The position numbers and the translations under genes were made by a program. The notes under the pieces were generated by a model, which searched no databases, was not told the origin of the DNA, and saw only the letters and a program-made list of their open reading frames with translations. A stretch of 40,661 bases of DNA from Acidobacteriota bacterium (lineage in GTDB: Bacteria > Acidobacteriota > Terriglobia > Bryobacterales > Bryobacteraceae): NCBI GenBank assembly GCA_023436715.1, contig JAEZIJ010000083.1:1-40661 (forward strand), read 5' to 3'. Shown here in pieces: positions 27,601 to 34,445 of this stretch. Each line of letters opens with the position of its first letter. The first letter of the stretch is position 1.

Positions 27601-28166
27601 TCCTCGACAACCCTGTCGGACGGGCAGTGTTCAACAATTGGCAGATTTCCGGCATCACATCCTTCATCTCGGGCCAGCCCGACACCATGAGCTACGGACT
27701 TTCCGGCATTTCGAACCTGAACCGGATGACCACCGGCAGCGACACGTGGGGACCGCGCATCGTGGTGAAGGGCAATCCGACCCTTGACAAAGGCAGCCAG
27801 AAATGGGATGCCTTCATCAATACATCGGTGTTCGCACCCGCGGCGGTGGGCAGCATGGGAATGGAATCCGCCCAGCGCATCGTCACGCGCCCGGGAGTCA
27901 ATAACTGGGACATCTCCGCGTTCAAGAACTTCCCGTTCACCTCGGAGGTATCGCGTTACCTGCAACTGCGCGTCGAGCTGTTCAACGCGTGGAACCACAC
28001 CCAGTTCAGCGACTTCAACCGGTCGGCCACTTTCAACCCGACTACCGGTGCTCTCACCAACCTTCCGTCGTCGCTCGGCGGCGGTGGTGGAACCTACGGG
28101 TTTGGCGCAGTCAACGCCGCCCGCAACCCGCGTATCATCCAGCTTGCTGCGAAGTTCTATTTTTAA
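24648..28166 (+). CDS. TonB-dependent receptor with carboxypeptidase-regulatory-like domain, 2
   Basis: 1172 residues. ATG 24648 follows GAGGTG. The signal segment is RWLVVVVCLLTVMTAAWGQ. The carboxypeptidase regulatory-like domain spans about residues 30-115 (GVVKDRQGAVVPGAKIVV, PSVYTLTVEVTGFKKFE). The plug-like region has LALNGRNYLSLTALVPGV, VTLDGATNMDTGNNG and INVVTKSGGRDFHGTGYWFH. A long barrel ends with LAAKFYF, an aromatic outer-membrane signature. It is only broadly similar to receptor 1, so the two probably take different ligands. It is divergent from the GH38 pair and preceded by a predicted promoter with the 19-bp dyad. Likely role: import of the glycan fragments processed by the neighbouring GH38-like enzymes (inference from context). 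Confidence 0.9.
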   Translation: MSLRKGHFVRWLVVVVCLLTVMTAAWGQQVSASLSGVVKDRQGAVVPGAKIVVINQTQGAVAREIKSEGDGTFVVFPLIPSVYTLTVEVTGFKKFEQKDIKLFANDRIDLPALVMEVGATSETISVVAEAPQVQTESAERSGIVTGQQVINLALNGRNYLSLTALVPGVLSTASNDVAGPSGIGSIFANGQRGTSNSVTLDGATNMDTGNNGTQLTSLNVDAVAEFRVLTNSAPAEFGRVAGAAINVVTKSGGRDFHGTGYWFHRHEGLNANNWKNNKDGLARKLYRYNYEGYNIGGPIYIPGKFNSNKNKLFFFWSQEWQKQLLPQATQSATVPTAAERNGDFSLTHEGDGRLVIIKDPLSGAAFPGNQIPANRWNANGQKMLKYLPLPNVTGQNSYNFQSQVSAAYPRRQEMVRVDWNINDSWRVFFRGILDDDTQQAPYGWWASATNIPLGALAYKQPAQAGIVNVTTVLSPTLTNEFIFGPGRNRLTILPTTDGQNASKMGLDVRMPFPKANALNLVPSMNFGGVSSAPNYNLNNVPFYNVNDTFDFTDNIMKVMSNHQLKFGFYVQRSRKDQTTESPINGQFYFDRDTANPGDTNWAFSNALIGNFQRFQQGSTLLNSRLRYTDAEWYVQDIWKVRSNLTVNAGIRFYVQQPQYDVLNRGASFNSAFFDPAQAGILYGRVKDSAGKVVAQDPLTQQLLPAVYIGALVPGVGKWQGGAYVNGIARAGEGYFRGQIRSNGVLYAPRIGLAWSMTPKTVFRAGGGVFYERIYGTGGVSNPPALVQPVVYYSSIDALGSASGTMFPQGLSGFSPDGKMPATYNWNVGFQRELPFKLVADVAYVGSISRHQVFTLNVNGMPFGSAWLPRNQDPTLGTPKFDGTTTLPINYIRPYQGYGDINLQGMGADSNYNALQVSLNRRLSEGLQLGVAYTWSKALGTAGATGDSVNPIDMGKANYSLLTMDRRHMLVVNYIYDVPKLAKNNFLDNPVGRAVFNNWQISGITSFISGQPDTMSYGLSGISNLNRMTTGSDTWGPRIVVKGNPTLDKGSQKWDAFINTSVFAPAAVGSMGMESAQRIVTRPGVNNWDISAFKNFPFTSEVSRYLQLRVELFNAWNHTQFSDFNRSATFNPTTGALTNLPSSLGGGGGTYGFGAVNAARNPRIIQLAAKFYF

Positions 28167-28181
28167 CCCCGCAGCACCGCC

Positions 28182-28211
28182 GACCGGCCGGCCCTTCGGG
28201 TCCGGCCGGTC
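28182..28211 (+). terminator. GC-rich hairpin after TonB receptor 2
   Basis: GACCGGCCGG and CCGGCCGGTC pair over 10 bp, extended by an inner CCC-TTC-GGG with one bulged T. No U-tract follows, so it may be a weak or Rho-aided terminator or a transcript stabiliser between the receptor and TPR genes. Confidence 0.6.
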
Positions 28212-28233
28212 ACCCTCGAAGTACAATTCTCCT

Positions 28234-29364
28234 GTGGTACTGCTTTTCTTCGTTGCCTTCCTGGTCGCGGCCGTTCCCCCTCAGGATCCACTCGCACTCG
28301 GGCGCGACGCTTTTGAGCGCGGCGACTACTCGCGCGCTGAACTCATCTATCGGGGGTACCTCAAGCAGAATCCCGCATCCGCCGAAGCCCTCAGCAATCT
28401 GGCCGCCACGGTGGCGCGCCTCGAAAAGTTCGACGAAGCTATCTCGACTTACGAGAAGGCTCTCAAGGCGAATCCCAAACTGACCCCGGTCTACTTCAAT
28501 CTCGGAGTCGCATGCCTGCGCGCCGGGCGTTATGATCGCGCCATCGAGGCGTTCGATCTGTTCCTGAAGAGCCATCCGAACGACAATCGCGCGCGCCAAT
28601 TGCTGGGCCTGTGCCTGTCTCAGACAGGCGATCTCCGCCGCGCCATCCTCGAATTGGAACGGGTGAACGCGGCGCAACCCGGCCAGATCACCGTGCTGAT
28701 CGCCCTGGCGGCCGCGCACAGCCGCGCCGGTGACGACCAGCGCGGCCGCCAACTCCTCCAACAGGTCGAGACCCTTCCCGGCCAGAGCGCGCAGGTCCAT
28801 CTCCTTCGCGGACTGCTGTTCTACCGGGCCCGCGACTATGACCGCGCCGAGCCGGAATTCCGGCAGGCTGCGGAATTAGACCCGTCATCCGCGCCTGCGT
28901 GGGCCGGGCTCGGACGCATGCGTTTGCGGGTCAACGATGATGGCCCCGCGATGCAGTTCCTGGAGAAGGCCATAGCACTCGCGCCGCAGGACGCGGAATC
29001 CACCTACCAGTTGGGCGCTCTTCTCTACAGGAACAACCTCGACGCGCAGCGTGCGCGGGCATTGCTCCGGCGCGCTTTCGAGTTGCGGCCCGACTACGCC
29101 GACCCGATATACGCGCTCGCAAGGATCGAGTTTCAGGCCGATAATCCGGCCGCGGCGTTGCCCCTGCTCGAGCGCGCCGTCAAACTTGCGCCCGAACAGG
29201 AATCCTTCCGCTACCTGCTCGCGAGTACCCTCCAACGGCTGGGCCGCACTTCGGACGCCGCCGCGCAATTCGCCGAGTTTCGCCGCCTGGCCGACGCTCG
29301 AAGACGGGCGATGCCCCGCGTGACTGTCGAGGAACCGGCGCTCCCGCTCGACCCATCGCGCTGA
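28234..29364 (+). CDS. Secreted or membrane-anchored TPR-repeat protein
   Basis: 376 residues. The start is taken as GTG 28234, which opens a hydrophobic export segment (VLLFFVAFLVAAVPPQDP). The frame is open further upstream, but that part is antiphase to the receptor gene. No strong ribosome-binding site is visible, so the start is uncertain. From about residue 20 to 350 the chain consists of nine or ten tandem TPR units with the usual Gly/Ala/Pro spacing (AEALSNLAATVARLEKFDEA, PVYFNLGVACLRAGRYDRA, PAWAGLGRMRLRVNDDGPA). TPR arrays bind proteins or peptides; no partner can be named. It follows receptor 2 by 67 bp with a hairpin between, so co-transcription is possible but not certain. Acidobacterial receptor genes often have TPR neighbours. 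Confidence 0.85.
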   Translation: MVLLFFVAFLVAAVPPQDPLALGRDAFERGDYSRAELIYRGYLKQNPASAEALSNLAATVARLEKFDEAISTYEKALKANPKLTPVYFNLGVACLRAGRYDRAIEAFDLFLKSHPNDNRARQLLGLCLSQTGDLRRAILELERVNAAQPGQITVLIALAAAHSRAGDDQRGRQLLQQVETLPGQSAQVHLLRGLLFYRARDYDRAEPEFRQAAELDPSSAPAWAGLGRMRLRVNDDGPAMQFLEKAIALAPQDAESTYQLGALLYRNNLDAQRARALLRRAFELRPDYADPIYALARIEFQADNPAAALPLLERAVKLAPEQESFRYLLASTLQRLGRTSDAAAQFAEFRRLADARRRAMPRVTVEEPALPLDPSR

Positions 29365-29428
29365 GCGCGTGGGGTCAGCCCTCCTGGCCCGCGCCGCACT
29401 CTGTTCGGTTCACGATCGGTAAACCGTA

Positions 29429-29473
29429 ATTGATGAAATTTCAATTGCGCGCGCGCCAGCCGTGCCATATCCT
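29429..29473 (+). promoter_or_regulatory. Predicted promoter and 19-bp dyad, GH42-like lipoprotein
   Basis: The dyad ATTGATGAAATTTCAATTG (29429-29447) runs into a -35-like TTGCGC (29445-29450). A 17-bp spacer and the -10-like TATCCT (29468-29473) follow. Transcription would begin around 29480, a few bases before the ATG at 29486, giving an almost leaderless mRNA. This fits the absence of a ribosome-binding site there and excludes the in-frame GTG at 29462. Confidence 0.55.
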
Positions 29474-29485
29474 TGGGCACAAGTC

Positions 29486-31765
29486 ATGACAAGACCAATC
29501 GCTCTGCTATTTGTCGGTTGCTTGCTTACATCTGCCGGTTGCTCTCAGCGAGGCAAGAACCTGACCAGTGAAGTCAGACTCCACAGCGGAATGCCGGCGC
29601 TGTTCGTGGACGGTAAACTCACCAGCACTCTGACCTATTACGCCAAAACTGCCGCCGACGTCAGGCCCTTCGTCAATACCGGCATCCGGATTGCCGATTT
29701 CAGCCTGCCTCTCGGCTGGACCGGACCCGAAAAGTACGATTTCACACAGACCGACGCGGTCATGGAAGCGTACCTGAAGGAAAATCCCGGCATGCTCGTG
29801 TTGCCGCGCGTCGGCGTCACGCCGGGCGACTGGTGGTGCCAGGAATTCCCGAACGAGATCACGCGCCACGCCGACGGCACTCCTGCGACATTCAACAAAC
29901 CGTGCCACCCCTCGTTCGCTTCAGAGAAGTATCGCCAACTCGCGCACCGCGCTCTGGAGGCGTTTCTCAAGCATGTCGAGGCCAAGTACGGCGACCGCAT
30001 CGTGGGCTACTTCCCGGGCAATGGCGTCTACGGCGAGTGGTTTTCGTGGAACGCGTACTGGGAGATTAAGCCGGGCGCGCCGCCGCCCACGGAGTTCGGC
30101 GTGGAAGACTATAGCGAACCGGCCAAAGTGGCATTCCAACGCTGGCTCGCGCGCAAATACCAGGGCCGGGTGGACGACCTGCGCCGCGCCTGGGGAGATC
30201 CGAACGTAAGCTTCGAAACGGCATCCGTGCCCTCCGAGGAGGCGCGCAAGCGCACCACGCGCGGAATCTTCTTCGATCCCGCCGTGAGCATGCACGTGCC
30301 CGACTATTTCGAGTTCTTCAATGACCTCCTCTCCGATGTGCTGCTCGAACAGTGCCGCTGGACGAAGGAGATCACCGGGCGCAAAAAAGTTGTCGGTTCG
30401 TTCTATGGATATCTCTGGACGAGCTACCCGCACCTCAGCCTGAATCACAGCGGCCACCTGCGCTTCCACCGCGTGCTGCACTCGCCCGATGTCGACTTCA
30501 TCGCCGGACCGCACACCTACGACAACCGCGGCGTGGGCGGCGCCGACACGGCGCAGACGCTGCCGGACAGCATCGCTCTGCACGGCAAGCTGTACTTCAA
30601 CGAGGTGGACAGCGAAACGCATCTTCAGCAGCGCCAGTGGCGCTGGGGCGATTCGCTGCGCAACCCCACCAACTTCGAGGAGACCGAAGGACTGCTCCTG
30701 CGCGATTTCGCCTACGCGTTCACTGAGAACATCGGCATGTGGTACATGGAACTGCTCGGTGGCACCTACGGCAGCCCCGAGATCCACACGCTGCTCTCGC
30801 GCGTGCGCCAGGTGGATGAAAAATACCTCGGCGCCGACAAGCGGTCCAACGCGGACATCGCGGTCGTCCTGGATGAGGACAGCCTGCGCTATTTCGGAGA
30901 CGGCGAGGTCTTCTTGACCGCGCTCCTGGGCGCGCAAAAGCAATGGGAGCTGAACTACATCGGCGCGCCATACGATACCTACACGCTGGCTGATCTCGAT
31001 GATCCGGCGCTCCGGGATTACAAGCTGTACGTCTTTTTGAATACATTCCGCGTCTCCGCGGAGCAGCGCGCGGCCGTTCAGCGGCGCCTGAAGCGAAATC
31101 ACGCGACCGCCGTCTGGGTGTACGCGCCGGGCTACATCGACGGCAAACTCTCGACGGACAACATACAGGCGCTCACGGGAATTCGCGTGGCCGAAGACGC
31201 CTCGGCCGGCGAGTTGCACGTGACCCTCAACTCGTCCAGTCATCCGTACACCTCTTCGCTGCCCCGCGGCCTGGTTTACGGCAGCGACGTCAACGTCGCG
31301 CAGATCAAGCGCTACTTCGATCACCGGCTCTATCTGAAAGACCCGAACGACGTCACCTTGCAACGCGACCTGCCCGGATTCCGCATTCAGCCGCGGTTCT
31401 ATGGCGACGATCCGAAGGCGACCGTGCTTGGCACACTGGCCGGGCTGAATCGTCCGGGCCTCGTTGTAAAGGAACAGGACGGATGGACGTCGGTCTATTC
31501 GAGCGCACCTATCCTGCCCGCGTCCCTCTTGCGCAGCATCGCGCGGGCGGCCGGCTGCCACGTGTACACGGATGCCGGCGACCTCGTCTATGCGAACAGG
31601 GGGTTCCTTGCGATCTATGCTCCGGGCGGGGGGAAACGTATCGTGCGGCTGCCGCGTTCCGCGCGCGTGGTGGACTTGATGGACAACCGCGTAGTGGCGG
31701 AGGGCGTAACGGAATTCCCTCTGGAGATGCGCGCGAACACTACGAGGCTGCTGGCTCTTCAGTAG
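29486..31765 (+). CDS. GH42-like glycosidase lipoprotein
   Basis: 759 residues. ATG 29486 opens a lipoprotein-type signal (TRPIALLFVGCLLTSAGC, lipid-bearing Cys at 19), although the residue three before the Cys is Ser rather than the usual Leu. The N-terminal 450 residues are TIM-barrel-like with GH42-type landmarks: LGWTGPEKYDFTQTD, GYFPGNGVYGEWFSW with candidate acid/base Glu184, and KLYFNEVDSE with candidate nucleophile Glu373. Residues about 450-620 look like the GATase-like trimerisation domain (DIAVVLDEDSLRYF, YKLYVFLNTFRVS, VWVYAPGYIDG). A small beta domain ends the chain (FPLEMRANTTRLLAL). It is probably an exo-glycosidase on the outer or inner membrane face of the periplasm; the substrate is unknown. 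It has its own dyad-bearing promoter and meets the isomerase gene tail to tail across a hairpin. Confidence 0.78.
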   Translation: MTRPIALLFVGCLLTSAGCSQRGKNLTSEVRLHSGMPALFVDGKLTSTLTYYAKTAADVRPFVNTGIRIADFSLPLGWTGPEKYDFTQTDAVMEAYLKENPGMLVLPRVGVTPGDWWCQEFPNEITRHADGTPATFNKPCHPSFASEKYRQLAHRALEAFLKHVEAKYGDRIVGYFPGNGVYGEWFSWNAYWEIKPGAPPPTEFGVEDYSEPAKVAFQRWLARKYQGRVDDLRRAWGDPNVSFETASVPSEEARKRTTRGIFFDPAVSMHVPDYFEFFNDLLSDVLLEQCRWTKEITGRKKVVGSFYGYLWTSYPHLSLNHSGHLRFHRVLHSPDVDFIAGPHTYDNRGVGGADTAQTLPDSIALHGKLYFNEVDSETHLQQRQWRWGDSLRNPTNFEETEGLLLRDFAYAFTENIGMWYMELLGGTYGSPEIHTLLSRVRQVDEKYLGADKRSNADIAVVLDEDSLRYFGDGEVFLTALLGAQKQWELNYIGAPYDTYTLADLDDPALRDYKLYVFLNTFRVSAEQRAAVQRRLKRNHATAVWVYAPGYIDGKLSTDNIQALTGIRVAEDASAGELHVTLNSSSHPYTSSLPRGLVYGSDVNVAQIKRYFDHRLYLKDPNDVTLQRDLPGFRIQPRFYGDDPKATVLGTLAGLNRPGLVVKEQDGWTSVYSSAPILPASLLRSIARAAGCHVYTDAGDLVYANRGFLAIYAPGGGKRIVRLPRSARVVDLMDNRVVAEGVTEFPLEMRANTTRLLALQ

Positions 31766-31773
31766 CAGCCCCT

Positions 31774-31799
31774 GAGGGCCGGGTCTGTGCCCGGCCCTC
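31774..31799. terminator. Bidirectional hairpin between convergent genes
   Basis: GAGGGCCGGG-TCTGTG-CCCGGCCCTC is a perfect 10-bp stem with a 6-base loop. It fills the 49-bp gap between the stop codons of the GH42-like gene (+) and the isomerase gene (-). There is no U-tract, but the convergent placement supports a shared terminator. Confidence 0.7.
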
Positions 31800-31814
31800 T
31801 CATGGCTACTGTGA

Positions 31815-32762
31815 CTACGCCTGGGGCCGCTTCAGAAACTGGCTCTGCCCGGTGCGGAAACGGTCCAGAACACTGCGCACCCTGGCCAACTGCACTGCTA
31901 CTTCCAGGTATTCGTCCTTTCCCGAATGGTGCTCGATGCTGTAGTAGCCCGTGTAGTTGGCGTTCCACAGGTTGGCGAGTTTCTCCTCGAGCAGCGGTAG
32001 CGGTCCGGTCGTGAGGCCGAGATCGAGGTGCGTGTGGGACACCCACGGCGCCACCTCCCTGTCCGCCACGTCCCTCTCGGCTTGCGTGCCGGCCCAGGAC
32101 GCGTTGACGTGGATCGATAGGCCGAATGCCGGGTGGTCCACTGCGCGATAGAGCTTCTGAATGTTGGCCCAGACCTTCTCGGCTCCCCAGTGGTTTTCCG
32201 CGCCGACTTTGAACCCGTGGTCGTGCGCGAACTGCGCGTATTCCTTGTAGCGCTTGACGATGTGGTCGAACTGCTCGTTGGTCCAGGCTGGATTCACTCC
32301 GCCCGAGTCCAGGCGCATGAAGCGGGCGCCGAGAATCTCGGCCGCCTTAAGATGCCGAAGAGCGTTCTGGTAATTCTTCTCGCGGACTTCCGGCTTGTCG
32401 TCCCAGATGCACGTGCCGTCGGTGCATAGGTCGGCGAGCACCATCTCTCGCTCATCGAGCGCTTCCCGGATCTTCCTGAGGTACGGTTCGTCCGTGCTCG
32501 TGAGGAAGCTGCTCCAGATGTCCGCCGCATCGAGGCCGTACCTGTACTTGCACGACTCGAGGTAGCCGAACACATCCATCTTTCCTTCCTTGAGTAAGCC
32601 GCGAAAGCTGTAGGAAAGAATCGAGAGCTTCAGTTTCGACGGACGCGCCGGCTGGCCTGCCTGCGGTGCGTTCGGCGCGGCGGCTGCGATGCGAGCCGCC
32701 GAACCCGCCGCGGCGCCGCCAAGAAACATTCGTCTGCTGAATTGATTTGATTTAGTATTCAC
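31815..32762 (-). CDS. Tat-exported sugar phosphate isomerase/epimerase-like (AP endonuclease 2 fold)
   Basis: 315 residues. The start is GTG 32762 with GGAG nine bases upstream. It gives a complete Tat signal, NQFSRRMFLGGAAAGSAARI; the first ATG lies inside that signal and would remove the arginines. The open frame continues upstream into the neighbouring gene, but that part is not coding. The xylose-isomerase-like TIM barrel has metal-ligand-type segments VGAENHWG, HTHLDLG and GYYSIEHHSG. Family members isomerise or epimerise free sugars and inositols despite the phosphate in the name. It lies 65 bp behind the Gfo/Idh/MocA gene on the same strand, a common catabolic pairing (dehydrogenase plus isomerase). 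Reaction inferred from family. Confidence 0.85.
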   Translation of the reverse strand: MNTKSNQFSRRMFLGGAAAGSAARIAAAAPNAPQAGQPARPSKLKLSILSYSFRGLLKEGKMDVFGYLESCKYRYGLDAADIWSSFLTSTDEPYLRKIREALDEREMVLADLCTDGTCIWDDKPEVREKNYQNALRHLKAAEILGARFMRLDSGGVNPAWTNEQFDHIVKRYKEYAQFAHDHGFKVGAENHWGAEKVWANIQKLYRAVDHPAFGLSIHVNASWAGTQAERDVADREVAPWVSHTHLDLGLTTGPLPLLEEKLANLWNANYTGYYSIEHHSGKDEYLEVAVQLARVRSVLDRFRTGQSQFLKRPQA

Positions 32763-32827
32763 GTTTGCTTGCTCCAAATGAGATTGCCGAAACCGCAAGG
32801 GAGCGGTTTGGCAATCATTGCGGCGCC

Positions 32828-34267
32828 TCAGATACTCCAACCCGCGCGGTAAGGCGGGTTGAGCAGCAGGTCCGCCGCCGCTGAGCCGGTTGTGTGCTTT
32901 GCCGCGTCCCAGTTCAGCTTCTCGCCAGTCCGGATTGCTATGTTGCCCAGCAGAAGCGTCTGGGTCACCACGCCTGTGTAATCGAAATTGGCGTCCGCCG
33001 GCTTTCCTCCCTTGCATGCCGCTACCCACTGCGCGAGATATCCGTCCAGCGTTCGCGGCGGGTTCGGCAGGGATGCTGTGCCCTTTGCCGGAAGCAACCG
33101 AGGCTTCGCGCCGTAGAAGTCGCACAGCAGCGTTCCCTTGTCGCCTACGAGCATCATTCCTTCGGAGTCGAGCTTCTCTACATCCGGAAGACCCTCCGGC
33201 CGGACCGGCTTTATCCCGCAGTCGTACCAACTCACCTTCACCGGCGGCATGCCGCTCCGGGCAGGGAAGCCGAAGTGCACCACCGAGGCCAGCGGATAGC
33301 TCTCCTTGAACAACTTCGTCGAACTCGCTTCGATGGTGGCGGGGGCGCCGAGTTTGAGCGCGCGGAAAATCGTATCGAAGCTATAGCAGCCCATATCACC
33401 GAACGACCCGGTCCCGAAGTCGTACCAGCCTCTGAACACGAAAGGCTGATAAGCGCTGTGATACGGACGGAACTGCGCGGGCCCCAACCAGAGATCCCAG
33501 TCGAGGTACGGTGGCACGGCTTGCTGTTCGGCCGGCCTCTCGATGCCTTGCGGCCACGTCGGCCGGTTCGTCCAATTGTGGACGTGGCGCACCGGTCCGA
33601 TTATGCCCGACCAGACCAACTCGCACAGCACGCGCGTCGCCTCGGATGCCGAATTCCAGATCGCCACCTGCGTCACGGCTTTGGTCTCTCGCGCGATTTC
33701 CTGCATCCTCCGCACCTCGAATACCGAGTGCGCCATTGGCTTCTGGCAGAACACGTGCTTTCCGGCTCGCATCGCCGCAGCCGAGATCACCGCGTGCGTG
33801 TGGTCCGGAGTCGCTACCACAACCGCGTCGATGTCTTTTCTGCTGGCAAGCAACTCGCGGTAGTCGGTGTACTCCGCGCACCCCTTGTACTCTCCGCGCT
33901 TCTGCTGCGCGTAGTACTGCTCCACAGCCGCGCGTGCGGGCCCGCAGCCGGCGGAGCCGTGGTGCGAGTCCTCGCTTGCGTATCCCCATCTGGCGTTCGG
34001 GATCACCTTCAGCACACGGTTCTTCAGTTCGTTCGTGCCGAACTGGAGGTAGTCGCTGCTGCCGCTATTGGCGTCACAGACAGCCACCGCCTGCACATCC
34101 GGCAACTGTAGGAACTGAAGCATCACCCGCAGACCTTGCGTGCCCACCCCGATGAAGGCCAGCGTGACCTTGTCGCTTGGCGCCGCGCTTCGTGTTCCGC
34201 CTCCTGCCAAACCCCGGGGTAGGGCGGCTAATGCTGTGCCTAAGGCTGTTCGTCTGGAAATTGTCAT
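32828..34267 (-). CDS. Tat-exported Gfo/Idh/MocA-family oxidoreductase
   Basis: 479 residues. ATG 34267 starts the Tat signal TISRRTALGTALAAL; a TTG nine codons earlier has no advantage. The NAD(P)-binding Rossmann motif is LAFIGVGTQG (about residues 36-45). The family's EKP motif reads CQKP (GKHVFCQKPMAHS), with Gln in place of Glu. DAVVVATPDHTHA and the C-terminal beta-sheet domain (GSFGDMGCYSFD, LVGDKGTLLCDFYG) match the periplasmic glycosidase/oxidoreductase branch found in Bacteroidota, Planctomycetota and Acidobacteriota. Tat export of such enzymes is thought to carry bound cofactor. The upstream promoter has a 19-bp dyad and the gene is divergent from LysR 2. It probably oxidises a sugar ring carbon or performs NAD-dependent glycoside cleavage; the two cannot be told apart here. 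Confidence 0.86.
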   Translation of the reverse strand: MTISRRTALGTALAALPRGLAGGGTRSAAPSDKVTLAFIGVGTQGLRVMLQFLQLPDVQAVAVCDANSGSSDYLQFGTNELKNRVLKVIPNARWGYASEDSHHGSAGCGPARAAVEQYYAQQKRGEYKGCAEYTDYRELLASRKDIDAVVVATPDHTHAVISAAAMRAGKHVFCQKPMAHSVFEVRRMQEIARETKAVTQVAIWNSASEATRVLCELVWSGIIGPVRHVHNWTNRPTWPQGIERPAEQQAVPPYLDWDLWLGPAQFRPYHSAYQPFVFRGWYDFGTGSFGDMGCYSFDTIFRALKLGAPATIEASSTKLFKESYPLASVVHFGFPARSGMPPVKVSWYDCGIKPVRPEGLPDVEKLDSEGMMLVGDKGTLLCDFYGAKPRLLPAKGTASLPNPPRTLDGYLAQWVAACKGGKPADANFDYTGVVTQTLLLGNIAIRTGEKLNWDAAKHTTGSAAADLLLNPPYRAGWSI

Positions 34268-34300
34268 GGCTGTCTCGCGCTCCGGATCGATCAAGCACGT

Positions 34301-34345
34301 ATCATCAGCGATTGCTAGCAGTCTCGCAATTGAATTGTTTTCAAC
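34301..34345 (-). promoter_or_regulatory. Predicted promoter and 19-bp dyad, Gfo/Idh-isomerase pair
   Basis: Read on the minus strand, the dyad GTTGAAAACAATTCAATTG (34345-34327) runs into a -35-like TTGCGA (34329-34324). A 17-bp spacer and the -10-like GATGAT (34306-34301) follow, about 33 bp before the oxidoreductase ATG. The dyad lies in the region shared with divergent LysR 2, the classical location of a LysR target site. Confidence 0.6.
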
Positions 34346-34445
34346 CGCGTTTCTCTCCGGGTGAACTTGGGGGCGGACACGTCCGGCCCCCAGCGTATGC
34401 GCCGTTACGGAGTTTCCTGCCCGGGATTAATGTTACTTTGGTTTC

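Noticed and set aside
32763..33230. 156-codon upstream extension of the isomerase gene
   Set aside because: It overlaps the Gfo/Idh gene in another frame and would bury the Tat signal that starts at GTG 32762.
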